Positions 10,027 to 19,910 are shown, counted from the first letter of the stretch. The stretch: DNA of 31,125 bases from Tieghemiomyces parasiticus (GCA_027575765.1 JANBPT010000550.1:1-31125), one strand, 5' to 3'. The notes: generated from the letters alone by a model not told the origin. A program made the numbers and translations.

Positions 10027-13000
10027 CTAGGTCTCCTCGACAGTCACCTCGTACACCTCGCCGACCTTAATCAGCAGCTGCTGGACCAAAGCGATCAACT
10101 GCGGAGGCCGCGGGTACGCCAGTAACCTTATAATCTCGGGGTACAGCGTCCGCAGCTGGCGGCGTAGCTGCGCCTTGTCCATATCGAGCACGTTCTCCAA
10201 GATGGTCAGGACCACGGGCTGCCAGGCCTGGATATGTCGCTCGGCCGTGTGCGGGTCGATACGGTTGAAATGCAAGAACACGTTGCGCGAGAGCGGCACC
10301 AGACGGTCCTCAACCTCCACGCCAATCAGCTGGCGTTCCGGGGTGGGGTCGGCGTACATCCGGTAGAGGAGGGCAAGGGAACATTGAAGGCTGGACACCT
10401 CCTGTTTGAGGAGGGATGGTACCTGCGTCATGAACCCGCTCTCGACCAGCGCCAGACGGAGCTGGACGTCGGCATTGAATCGGCGCGCGAACTGGTATGA
10501 CTTGTCCAGACAGTCCAGGATGAAGAAGAGGTGATCCGATTCGACCGCCCGGTAGATGACTGTGTTGCTATGGAAGAGCTCGTCGACCGTCTCAATGAGC
10601 CGCAGTTGGAGTTTGCACTGCAGGGTGATACGGCGGTACTCTTCCTGGGGGTCCGCCGCGCCGCGTGGAGCCGTGCCACTGGGCTTGCGCTGCGTGCGGG
10701 CCCCGCTGGCCCCATTGGTGGCGGCCGAGCCCTCACCGCCCAAAGTGCGGAAGGCACCCGGGCCCGAGGAAGGCACTGATCGGCCACTGAGTTCAAACAG
10801 GACATGGGGAACGCTGGTATTGAAGAGCGTGAGGAACATCTGGCAGACCTTGCGCCAGGCCACGGCGTCAAACTTAGTATGGTTCTGCTCGATGAGTTCC
10901 TGGAAACACGCCGTCCCAATCTGCGCCAAAGTCTCACTCTCCTGGGTGATGCAGACCCCGAGCAGCTCGAGAACTCCGTCAAGGGTCGGCGCCAGGGTGG
11001 CGTAGTAATGGGTAAACAGGTCGATGAGGTTCCGAAGGGCCTTGATGAGGGTGGTCGAGAACCAAAACGTCATGTCCTCCTGGCGGCCCGTACGCAGGCC
11101 GCTCTCGGGCGATTTGAGGTCACGGAAAATAGGGTACACCACGTCCTGCAAAATGAGCGACCAAAACTCGAACGAGAAGGTCGCACCATAGCTCTTGAGG
11201 AACTCAAACAGGTAGTTGAGGGCCTTGGTCCGCACCTCTAGGTCATTACAGCTCATGATGATATCGTACATGGCGTAGAACACCGGGAACCACAGGCGGT
11301 ACACGGGGTCCTCGTTGGGCGGCAGGGGTGTGCTGGAAGGGGCCGTGGTCGCTATCGTCGCAAGGGGGAGCGCCGCTCCCGGCGGGCCAGTATCGGCGGG
11401 ACCAGGCCGCGGGGCGTCCCCGTCCTCGAGCCGCCCGGCCAACTTCTTGGCGCACAAGTACAGCATCTCGATGGCCTGCAGACTGGACCGCTGATGATTC
11501 GCCGATGTACAAAACTCGGTGAGGCACAGTATGAGGTCGGGGAAACTGCCGAGCGTCATGAGTTCGTGGAACCGCTCGCGACACACCTCGCGCAGAATCT
11601 CGAAGGCCATGATGACGATGGGCTCGCTGGGCTCGCGGGCGGCAGTGGACAGGACCGACAGGATGGTCTTCCAACCGGACCGGATCTGGTCGCTGCGCGA
11701 ACGGACGATATGCTGGAGGCACCGCAGCACCATATCCTTCACGGACACATCGGGGCTGTTCTCCAAAATAAAGTGGAAGGGCCGCAAAAAGTCCTTCTGG
11801 AACTTGAAGTGCGCCAGCTCCTCCTTCTCCAGAAACTTGACGGACAGCTGGCGAAGGGAATCGAGCGCAAAGAAACCCACTTGGACGTTTGGGTGGCACC
11901 CAACCTGGTTAAAGTGGTCACCCAAAATAGCCCACACATTCGACCATTCCATACGGATACGGTTCATGTTATAGTAGGAAATTTCCACAATCTTTTGGAG
12001 ACTGTAGAGTCGTGGCCGATCCTCGCCGCCAAAGGTCGAGTTTTGAATTTCCTCCCAGGACACGATACTCAACGCCCGCACAAATTCCACGATCCCTGCG
12101 CCCGACAACTTGACACTAGATGTGAAAATGCGGTCCACCGCCACCACTAGGCTCTGCGATTGGGCATCTAGGCGAGAAAGATCGGCCAGTTGCAGCGACT
12201 TATTGATCTGGTTGGAGCGACCCTTCGGTCGAGGGGCCACTAGGACCGAGCGGCGGCGGAAGGTGTCCTGGGATCGGGTACGACCAAGCTGACCGGCCGT
12301 CGTGGCCGCGCCTTGCTGCTGCTGGGAGGCCGGATGGGCGGCGGGGAGGGGCCGGCCGCGGTCGGCTCCGGGGCTACCCGGGGCGGTGGTCCCCTGGGCA
12401 TTCGCGAGGACCGCGGTATGTGCGGTAGCGGCGGCGTCCGGAGCGGGCGGCAACAGTAAAGTGTGGGGCATGTGGCCGTGTCCACCATCACTGATCAGCT
12501 GAAGACGTTCCAGTTGCGACACGCATGTCAGGACGTCAAGCCAGGATTGGTTCAGGTTGTTTCCGTCGACGGCGGCGATGTCAAGGAGGGCCTTAATGGC
12601 CTCGATGTTCTTGGGCCGCATCTCCATGAGGTCAGCTAGGACGGTGAACTTGGCAAGGGTGGACACGAAGGCGTCCCTTTCGAGGGCCAGGTCAAACGTA
12701 GCGGCAATATGGATGGCGTGGCGGAAACTTTCGAGGCACAGCCGGATAATGTCGGGGTCGTCCGTCTCCTGCGACGGCCCGCTCACACCAGCCAAGAGGG
12801 GCATCCACGCCGTCTCAAACATGGGGCGTACGTGTTCAATGTGCGACGCGCGGTAGAAAAGGTTAAGCTCGTTCGCAATGTCCAGCCGCGAACGTGTCCG
12901 CAGAATTTCGCGGATAAGGGCTTCACCCTTGTTGGCCATCTCGCGAGATAGGCTAGCGAAGGCCTCATAGGGGGTCGGCCGGCCGCGGAACACGTCGAGA

Positions 13001-16000
13001 GCGGTGGTTAGGCCCATGGTGCCCGACGCCCCGCCGCCGCTGTCACCGCCGCCGTTTGCCGTCAGGAGGGGGTCGTGCTCGTCCTTGAGCACAATTTCGT
13101 CGCGTTGGATCTCATCGTAGATAGCATTGAGGTATTCTTCAGGCAGATCCACATTGTCGTTGATCCCCCGGTTGTTCTTGACAAAGTCCAGCTTGGTCAT
13201 GCGGTGCTTAACCTGCGGGTTGTGGAGGTCGGTGTTGAGCAAGATCACCGAGTATGCCAAGACGTAGGCCGTGTCCGCGTTGGCGAAGGTCTCGGTATTT
13301 CCCTCCACGTAGCGCTCGGCAAACTTTAGCATGAAGCGGTCAATCTTTTGCGACTCGCCGGGCAGCCGGAAATCCTGCAGGAACGCGCGCAGGGCCGTCA
13401 CGAAGGGCAGGTTGACGAATGAAATATCGTCCACAAAGGCGTGCATGATGGCAATGTTCTCAGCGTCGCCCTCGCCGAGGTACTCGCCCAGCATTGTCTT
13501 GTTGATACCCTCAGTGTTCCGCAGAAATTGCGCGATGGTCACCGGAGACCGATCCGGTATGAGTCCCGAGGTGAGCAGGGCCTGGATACCCTTTTTGGGT
13601 TTCCAGTTAAAAAGGCGTACCCCGTCGGCCAACTGCTGCTTGCGCTGCTTAATGACGCGTAGCTGGCCCGGGTCGTCAGTCTGGGCGCTTCCGTTGACGC
13701 CCCCCGCGGCTACAGGGACCGGGGTGCCCCCGCCGGACGGCGAGGACAGGTTACCCAGGGAGCCGCGGGACCGCAGGTTCGTCTCACTTGCCTGGGAGGG
13801 AGGTCGGGTGGGATCATCCCTATCCGCGCCGACCGCCGGCGGTTGCTGTTGCTGTTGAACCTCAGCGGCCAGGGCGGCCTGCGCCTCAGCACCGCGGTTG
13901 ATCCAAGTGACCAGGGACCGGAGGATGGCGGCGAGGGCCTCAACGGCTTGACATTTGAGCGAGTAGTCGTCCGGGAGGAGATACTCCTTGTGCGCCGTCA
14001 GGGCGGCGGTGACGGCCGTGGTGGTCAAAGGCGGAGGCAATGTGGCCTGACCGGGGGCACCGCCGGGGGTGTGCGGTAGGAACATGGAGGCCGCCAGGAT
14101 ATACTGGTTGCCAGATCCGCCACGCGCATTGGACGTCGCATTACTGCCGTTGGCCGCCGACTGACCCGCCACGGTTCCACCGGCCGTCCCGGATATCGCG
14201 CTGCCGGAAGCCAGCTTGGAACACGTGTTGACGAGCCGCTCATAGAGGTTGAGGTTGGAGTCCGGCGCACAGTCATAGTTAAGGTAGATTTCAATCAGGG
14301 CCTGGGGGTCGTGGCAGATCTGGAGCAGACACTGGAGCAGACAACTGCGCTGAAGGTAGGCTGCGTGCCGCATCTCCACGGTGGGTAGGATAATCTCGCG
14401 GAACAGAACCTCGATCTCTTTGCGCAGGTACTTGCGTAGGCTGGTCAACACTCGGCTCAGGATGGCTAGGCTTACTTCAAAGACGCCAAAATCGGTGGAA
14501 ACTAGGTTACGGTTCAGGCTGAGCGTGAGATACTCCTTGACCACGCCCACGAAGGGGATGGTTACGAAGTCGCCCCCGTGGTCACCTGGCGGGGCCAGGC
14601 GGTCAACATCCGGCAAAGAGGGTCGGCCTTCCAGGTCGGCCGACGTGGGGCGGGGTACCGGCACGCCGGGTGCTCCGTCGCCGCCGTCCACCGATGCGGT
14701 TTCGATGCGGCCGGCTCCGGTTCGCAGAGCCACGCCAACTTGGGTGAACACGTCGAGGTGAGCGGCCAGTACGATTTGAATCAGATGTAGGGCCAGCAGG
14801 CGGGACCGCAGCGACAAGATGCGAATGTCAGCGTAGTGCTCGTTGGACATGTTTTTCATCGACAGCTTACACAGGGCTCGAAACAGACTTAGGGCATCGC
14901 GAACTGCCTGTTCGTTACCCGGAGGCGGCGGGGGTGGCATTGGGGTTCTCTCCTCGGTCAGGCCCGGTGAGGGCGCCGCAGAGACCCCGGGTGAGAAGTA
15001 GCCCGAATCAGAACGGCCCCGGACGGGGTCCACGACGACGACTCGGCCAAACACCAAGTGCACAATCTGACTCATTGTCCCCTGGGCTAGGGTTTGGTTG
15101 GCCTCGCTCCGGGATAGAAGGTAAATGTTGTATACAGTCCTCACCGCCTTGAGCAAGGCGGTCTGGTGGAGCTGGTGATCCGGGATGGGAGACACGCAGG
15201 ACACGGCGGCCAGGATGGCCTTGATGACCTGGAGCTGTACTTTATCGTCGGTAATCTCGCTCACGAAGCAGTCGCAGACAATGTCCACCAGTTGGTCCAG
15301 AATGCCAGGGGCGTCCTCACCGCCGAGCGGTGACGGGGGTACGTCAGACTGCGGGGTGCGGACCGTCGAGGTCTCAAAGAAGCGATAGGAAATGAGCTTC
15401 TCGATGCAATCGAGGGCGATGATTAGCACCGGCGTGCTCTCGGTAGCGCAGGCGAGGCGGAGCGGGGTGAGAAATAACTCATCGGCCGGGGCCTGCCCGG
15501 TCCCGGTCCCGGCCGCCTCGCCCTTGAGGTGCTCCAACGCCTGGGTCAGGGCTTCGCGCAACTTCTTGTCCCGCTTGCCCTCGCGGGTCTTTAGCAGGCG
15601 TTCAAAGTCATTGACGATGAAGAACTGGACGGAGGCTAGCGAAGAGGTGCCCGTAGAGAAAGTGGTATTGACGGTACTCATTGAGTCGGTGCGGGTGTTG
15701 CGTGTGGGCCTGGTGGGACCGTCGGCCAGCGCGGCGGCGGCGGTAGCTGCGGTGCTAGGAGCGGTGGATTCATCTGCTTCCGTCGACTGCGAACGGGGTT
15801 CCGGGCCAGATCGGGCCTCGGCGGTCGTCTGATCGGCCGGAACCTCCCCGCCGTCCACTGTATTCGGCTTGGAAGCCGACCGGGCCAGTTCAGAAGCGGA
15901 TCCGTCGACCGGTGGGCTATCGGAGGTGATGGGGTCGACTGGGGTCTGGTCGTCACCAGCAGGTTCTGAAGCGGTGTCTGGCTCTGCGGGAGTGGTGGAG

Positions 16001-16425
16001 GAATCGTCCACGCCAGCCGTCGGGGAGGGCAGGGGCTCCGTCAGGGCCCGCCTATCGTCTACCTCAGGGTCAGTCTCCACGGTGGGCTCGTCGTCTAAAG
16101 CGGCAGGGCTGGGTGGGGAATCCGTAGAGTCGGCTTCCCGGGCTGCCGGCGCCGGAGGGTCTGTTGCATCGGATTCTGGTGCCGGGGTCGACGCTACGGG
16201 TTGCTCGTCTTGAGATGCGACCAAGGCTACGGGCGAATGTGGCCGTGACTTGGACTCGGTGGTGGTGTTGGGCTCATCGTCGGACACGGCAGAAAGGTCG
16301 TCAGTCTCGCGGGATGGTATAGAGCTGCTGGTATGGAAGGAATCCGCGTCAGACGGCGTCAAAGGCACGTCGGTGGCTTCGGCGGCAGGCGGATCGTGAC
16401 CTACGACAGGTTGGAGGTCGGCCAT
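10027..16425 (-). CDS. SEC7: Sec7/BIG-type Arf guanine nucleotide exchange factor
   Basis: Large trans-Golgi Arf-GEF that activates Arf1 by GDP/GTP exchange; 2132 residues in one exon (yeast Sec7 is about 2000). Order: acidic Ser/Thr/Pro-rich tail (1-240); DCB domain (about 262-460); HUS domain (about 508-740) with its NYDC motif near 714-718; linker with a Gln run near 856; Sec7 domain (about 915-1115) with catalytic Glu1024 in FRLPGESQKIDR and the second motif NTDLHNPQVK; then HDS1-4, interrupted by an Ala/Pro/Gln-rich insert (about 1315-1400). HDS2 includes SWEEIQNS near 1455, and HDS4 has WRKVCQMFLTLF near 1855. The ATG at 16425 is the first in this frame. The 106 codons open upstream have no ATG. 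Brefeldin-contact residues are mixed: Tyr1058, Ser1059, Asp1066 and Met1076 are sensitive-type, but Leu1062 is resistant-type. ARL1 lies directly upstream on the same strand. Confidence 0.96.
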   Translation of the reverse strand: MADLQPVVGHDPPAAEATDVPLTPSDADSFHTSSSIPSRETDDLSAVSDDEPNTTTESKSRPHSPVALVASQDEQPVASTPAPESDATDPPAPAAREADSTDSPPSPAALDDEPTVETDPEVDDRRALTEPLPSPTAGVDDSSTTPAEPDTASEPAGDDQTPVDPITSDSPPVDGSASELARSASKPNTVDGGEVPADQTTAEARSGPEPRSQSTEADESTAPSTAATAAAALADGPTRPTRNTRTDSMSTVNTTFSTGTSSLASVQFFIVNDFERLLKTREGKRDKKLREALTQALEHLKGEAAGTGTGQAPADELFLTPLRLACATESTPVLIIALDCIEKLISYRFFETSTVRTPQSDVPPSPLGGEDAPGILDQLVDIVCDCFVSEITDDKVQLQVIKAILAAVSCVSPIPDHQLHQTALLKAVRTVYNIYLLSRSEANQTLAQGTMSQIVHLVFGRVVVVDPVRGRSDSGYFSPGVSAAPSPGLTEERTPMPPPPPPGNEQAVRDALSLFRALCKLSMKNMSNEHYADIRILSLRSRLLALHLIQIVLAAHLDVFTQVGVALRTGAGRIETASVDGGDGAPGVPVPRPTSADLEGRPSLPDVDRLAPPGDHGGDFVTIPFVGVVKEYLTLSLNRNLVSTDFGVFEVSLAILSRVLTSLRKYLRKEIEVLFREIILPTVEMRHAAYLQRSCLLQCLLQICHDPQALIEIYLNYDCAPDSNLNLYERLVNTCSKLASGSAISGTAGGTVAGQSAANGSNATSNARGGSGNQYILAASMFLPHTPGGAPGQATLPPPLTTTAVTAALTAHKEYLLPDDYSLKCQAVEALAAILRSLVTWINRGAEAQAALAAEVQQQQQPPAVGADRDDPTRPPSQASETNLRSRGSLGNLSSPSGGGTPVPVAAGGVNGSAQTDDPGQLRVIKQRKQQLADGVRLFNWKPKKGIQALLTSGLIPDRSPVTIAQFLRNTEGINKTMLGEYLGEGDAENIAIMHAFVDDISFVNLPFVTALRAFLQDFRLPGESQKIDRFMLKFAERYVEGNTETFANADTAYVLAYSVILLNTDLHNPQVKHRMTKLDFVKNNRGINDNVDLPEEYLNAIYDEIQRDEIVLKDEHDPLLTANGGGDSGGGASGTMGLTTALDVFRGRPTPYEAFASLSREMANKGEALIREILRTRSRLDIANELNLFYRASHIEHVRPMFETAWMPLLAGVSGPSQETDDPDIIRLCLESFRHAIHIAATFDLALERDAFVSTLAKFTVLADLMEMRPKNIEAIKALLDIAAVDGNNLNQSWLDVLTCVSQLERLQLISDGGHGHMPHTLLLPPAPDAAATAHTAVLANAQGTTAPGSPGADRGRPLPAAHPASQQQQGAATTAGQLGRTRSQDTFRRRSVLVAPRPKGRSNQINKSLQLADLSRLDAQSQSLVVAVDRIFTSSVKLSGAGIVEFVRALSIVSWEEIQNSTFGGEDRPRLYSLQKIVEISYYNMNRIRMEWSNVWAILGDHFNQVGCHPNVQVGFFALDSLRQLSVKFLEKEELAHFKFQKDFLRPFHFILENSPDVSVKDMVLRCLQHIVRSRSDQIRSGWKTILSVLSTAAREPSEPIVIMAFEILREVCRERFHELMTLGSFPDLILCLTEFCTSANHQRSSLQAIEMLYLCAKKLAGRLEDGDAPRPGPADTGPPGAALPLATIATTAPSSTPLPPNEDPVYRLWFPVFYAMYDIIMSCNDLEVRTKALNYLFEFLKSYGATFSFEFWSLILQDVVYPIFRDLKSPESGLRTGRQEDMTFWFSTTLIKALRNLIDLFTHYYATLAPTLDGVLELLGVCITQESETLAQIGTACFQELIEQNHTKFDAVAWRKVCQMFLTLFNTSVPHVLFELSGRSVPSSGPGAFRTLGGEGSAATNGASGARTQRKPSGTAPRGAADPQEEYRRITLQCKLQLRLIETVDELFHSNTVIYRAVESDHLFFILDCLDKSYQFARRFNADVQLRLALVESGFMTQVPSLLKQEVSSLQCSLALLYRMYADPTPERQLIGVEVEDRLVPLSRNVFLHFNRIDPHTAERHIQAWQPVVLTILENVLDMDKAQLRRQLRTLYPEIIRLLAYPRPPQLIALVQQLLIKVGEVYEVTVEET

Positions 16426-16553
16426 GAGAATGGGGCAGGATGAGGAAGGGCACTGGTGAGGTAAAAAAAGATGGGGGCGATGGCGTCGTGATTCGGAGCG
16501 GGGTGTGTGACAGACGGCACAATGTCGACGGTGTGCTGGGCGCAGACAAGTAG

Positions 16554-16560
16554 AATTATA
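16554..16560 (-). promoter_or_regulatory. Candidate TATA-like box for SEC7
   Basis: TATAATT on the minus strand about 130 nt upstream of the SEC7 ATG at 16425. Position and composition are plausible for a core promoter, but AT-rich words of this length occur by chance. Confidence 0.3.
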
Positions 16561-17207
16561 CTGAAGGGGTCGAGCTGGCGGGGATGAAAATGGCAGGCAC
16601 ACGCCGATGACCTGGTTGGGACAAGGATAACGATGAGGCCGAAAGACAGATGGGTAGACAACAGTTGACGGTTTTAGAAACTGGTGACGGGGGGGGGGGA
16701 TGTCGGCCCTCCCCCGGACTTGGCATGGCTTCCTCCCTGCCACCGTCAGGTACGGCAGGTCAGAGCGGTGCCAGCAGGGGACGACACGTTGACAGGCCTG
16801 TCACGCTTGCTATGTACGCCGGCCCTGCCACCCACAATTGATAAATGTGAAACAGAGCTGGTTGACCCTGCCTGGCAAAGTTTAAGGACAGGCGGCTGAC
16901 GCAGTCGGGATAGTCCGGCCCGCATGCCTTGAGTACCGTTGCTTAATTCCACAGCCTAATTGGACCCCTCCCCTCTACCTTCCTCCATATGCTTCACAGC
17001 CACATGGTAGCTAAGCACCCTCCCAAAGCAGCCTTTCATGGGACGCCTTGTCTGGATGCTACGGTTACTACCTTGGCACCCAGCCAGACTGTACGGTCAA
17101 ATGCCGTGTCCGTTGGCGGTGAAGCCCAGCAACCAGCGTGCCGAGAGGCCCAAACACGATAAAGTCTTGGCGATAAAAGATGTGCGACATTGACACGGCG
17201 GGAAGTA

Positions 17208-17213
17208 TTTATT
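17208..17213 (-). terminator. Candidate poly(A) signal for ARL1
   Basis: AATAAA on the minus strand, 284 nt downstream of the ARL1 stop. It is the first exact match I found downstream of that stop. Many fungal genes do not use an exact AATAAA, so this is tentative. Confidence 0.3.
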
Positions 17214-17496
17214 GAAGAGGGCGAGGTGCAGTTGGGCTTTGAATAATGCCAGGCGTTTTCGATCGCAACACGTAGGGATCGGACGCGACAAAGCGCGAGA
17301 AAGGCAGGATACGTACACGACATAGGAAGGTACAAACTCGATATGATGTAGGGGAGAGGGAAGTAGGTGGTAGGGATCCTACACGGGGAACGGTTAAGGC
17401 GACACGAATAGGTCGAAACATGTAGAGGGGATCCGCTTAGAATACCCAGTTCATCTGAGGTTCTAAAGAAGGAAAGTGGGTCAGTAACGTCCGGGT

Positions 17497-18487
17497 CTAT
17501 TTAGCACCGGGCGAAATGGAGTTGACGAGCCTGTTAAGGGGGGGGAGGGGTGGACCGAGAGCAGATATGGGAGGGTTCACGTCGTGTGCCAGAGATTTTA
17601 ATAAAGGGGTAGATCGTTGTGGGTAGTTGTAATGTAGGCCGATGCCAAAGGTCCAAAAAAACCTCCACCGGGGTCGATGGCACTCGGCCATACCAGCCAC
17701 CTCCCGGATCCTTGAAAACTTACCAGTCGAGACCTTCCTCCAGACCCTCGCCCTTTACAGCACTTGTTTTGTAGATGGCCCACTGCCGGTCCCGCAGGCG
17801 GCTCAGGCCGAGACTCTCGGAAACCTCGGCGGGAGTCATCGCGTTGGGCTGGTCCTGCTTATTGGCGAACACAAGCAGGACGGCATCACGCAGTTCCTCC
17901 TCCTCCATCATAGTGATGAGCTCGTCCCGGCTGGTACCGATTCGGTCCCGGTCAGCGCTGTCCACCACATAAATGATGGCGTCGGTGTTGGCGTAGTAGC
18001 ACCGCCAGTAGGGCCGGATGCTGGTCTGGCCGCCCAGGTCCCACACCTGGAACTTGAGGTTCTTGTAGGCCACCGTTTCCACGTTGAACCCGATAGTTGG
18101 GATGGTCGACACGACCTCGCCCAGCTGCATGCGGTACAATATCGTCGTCTTGCCCGCACCGTCCAGTCCCAGAATGAGGATGCGGACCTCACGTTCACCC
18201 CATAGCCGGCTGAACGTCTTGGCGAAGATTTGGCCTGAACGGGAGAGACGTATGTAGAGCGGCGGGAAGGAAAGCAACGACAAGGGCCGGTCGTGGGCAC
18301 ACAGGCGAAATTATGCAACAAGTTAGAGAAAGGTGAAGTGTGAGAAGCACGCTGATGCCACGGCGGCCCTTACCATCGCTTCAAGGTGAGGTCTAACCTA
18401 TCCACGACTAACGCGGACACCGGGACTGGACGCCGGGGCTACGGATTCACTGCCCTGAGGGCGAAACGGTCGGTAGTACTTACCCAT
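17497..18487 (-). CDS. ARL1: Arf-like small GTPase Arl1, three exons
   Basis: Golgi Arf-like GTPase that recruits GRIP-domain golgins and Sec7/BIG-type GEFs to the trans-Golgi. I assembled three exons: 18487-18484 (ATGG), 18234-17724 and 17530-17497. Intron 1 (18483-18235) and intron 2 (17723-17531) both begin GTAAGT and end CAG. The product is 182 residues, the usual Arl1 length, and starts [10 protein letters not shown], so Gly2 is available for N-myristoylation. GTPase motifs: P-loop GLDGAGKT (24-31), switch I Thr48, DLGGQ (67-71), NKQD (126-129), SAVKG (159-163). The run [11 protein letters not shown] after the DLGGQ Gln and the sequence TIGFNVETV are typical of Arl1. The tail [10 protein letters not shown] comes from exon 3. 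A continuous frame also begins at an ATG inside intron 1 (18283), but that product lacks the myristoylated Gly2, so I prefer the spliced start, which sits in a good Kozak context (GCCATGG). Confidence 0.95.
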
Positions 18488-19910
18488 GGCGAGTTAGGCG
18501 GACTATGGCGGGTAGAAATTAAGGGCCTGTCAATAGAATGATGAGAGGGTGCCGTTGACGATAAGCAGGCGGTCGGGAAACAACTGGCTGAGGAGAATGG
18601 ATGGGGCTGGTGAAAATGAGCAACACGGGAGTGTAGCGTAGTTATGAGGAAGTGATGGGGTAAAGGGGGGTGGCATGGGTGCCTTGAACTAAGCCATGAG
18701 CAGAACAGGGGTTGGCCTTAACAGATAGATGCGGTCTGGGCATCGTGACCGTAGGAATCAGCGGGCTACGCGCCGCAGTGCTCAGACCTCTCGGCCCTAC
18801 ATTCTCTGAGTTCAAAATGGCCGAGGGTCCCCCCCCCTCTCCGGCAACTATCCACCCATAGGAAGAGAAGACCAAGCCAAGACGGGGCAATCCTAAGCAC
18901 CTCCCCCTCCCCCACGCACTGTTTATCCGACCCACAGTGCCCTTTATCGCCTGTCTCTGGTGAGCTTGGTAACTTACGTAATAGCGCATATCACCCACAG
19001 ATACCGACAGATCGAGGAAGGGGATTGCGCTCGGCATCAGCAAGGGAAATTATTAGGCGCCTGGACCATTTGACAGCCGCCTCCTTTTGGGTCGGCTACC
19101 ATCATGCCCAATAGGGACGCATGGTCAAAGCTGAACATTGCAACTTAGATGACTCTAAAGCGAAACCTCTGACAGGCTGGGGGCTACGACTCAGTACTCG
19201 GACGGTTATTGCCCGTGAAAGACCCTCACCATGGTACCGGCTAATGGCCCTTGATCAAGTCTAATCCAGCCGGTGCGAGCAGAGTTCGTTAATCCCCTTC
19301 TTCCAAGGCCACACCGACAGGTGTCCCTGAGATTGTAGATAATGTTAGTGAAGATGTTGTTAAAATACGGTCCTTTCCGGGACCACCCTACGGGTGGCGT
19401 CTAATCTGGTCGGAAATCATCCGACTTGGACCCGTTGACGGACGTTGGTTACTTATAAAAAAAAGTTGACGGGTCGAGTAGGGTATTCAAGGGATAGACC
19501 ATTCCCTACAGGACAACATCCGTCGTTCAAGTCTACCATGCCCCAATGTAAAGCCTCAGCCACCCAACCGAAGGCAAGCCCTAGAAGAATAGGGACGGAG
19601 GCGCCAGTCCAAAGGGGGCGTCGTCCAACAGATAAAGACGATTCGCAGCGCTGGAAAAGGATAATACGTATAAGGAATACAGGAGGTAAGTAGAGGAGTG
19701 ATCGGAGATGTCACAATTGACCGCGCCAGTAGCTTTGGGCATGACACGATCCATCCGGCGACCCAACCTGTTTAGCAATACCAGGGTTCATTTTCGGATT
19801 TGAAATCAGAGGGTGCCAACTTCAACGGACATATATATTGTTATTTTTTAGGGAGGGGGAGGGGGAGGGGGGGGAGACGTCATGCCTTATACTTTGGCTG
19901 GTAGTACCTC
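18488..19910. other. Spacer between ARL1 and the CLPTM1-family gene
   Basis: About 1.4 kb with no supported gene. The left part is the ARL1 promoter and 5' UTR. The right end (19831-19874) is the likely 3' UTR of the CLPTM1-family gene and contains an AT-rich run and a strong G-tract. The open frame at 18642-19043 (minus) resembles no family I know. Confidence 0.6.
19851..19874 (+). repeat. G-quadruplex-type tract, four G-runs with 1-nt A loops
   Basis: Runs of 3, 5, 5 and 8 G separated by single A residues, lying on the template strand 37 nt beyond the stop codon of the CLPTM1-family gene (19911). The transcript would carry the C-rich complement, followed by an A/U-rich stretch. It could act in 3' end formation or polymerase pausing; that role is inference from position. 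Confidence 0.65.

Larger units (their letters stand above)
16426..17496. other. Spacer between SEC7 and ARL1
   Basis: About 1.07 kb. It holds the SEC7 promoter and 5' leader on the left, a G11 homopolymer at 16689-16699, and the ARL1 3' UTR on the right. There is no independent gene. Both flanking genes are minus strand, so the interval serves ARL1 termination and SEC7 initiation. Confidence 0.6.

Noticed and set aside
11494..12150. 218-codon plus-strand open frame antisense to SEC7 (and similar long antisense frames at 10556-11005, 13331-13858 and 15392-15832)
   Set aside because: They lie wholly inside the well-supported SEC7 coding sequence, have no domain features, and are expected shadows of GC-rich codon use.
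16426..16743. 106-codon upstream extension of SEC7
   Set aside because: It contains no ATG; the frame is open only from a GTG. Its sequence is low-complexity leader-like.
18283..18283. ATG at 18283 as the ARL1 start (continuous 187-codon frame)
   Set aside because: It gives a non-family N-terminus without Gly2 and no C-terminal tail. The spliced model restores both ends to the Arl1 norm.
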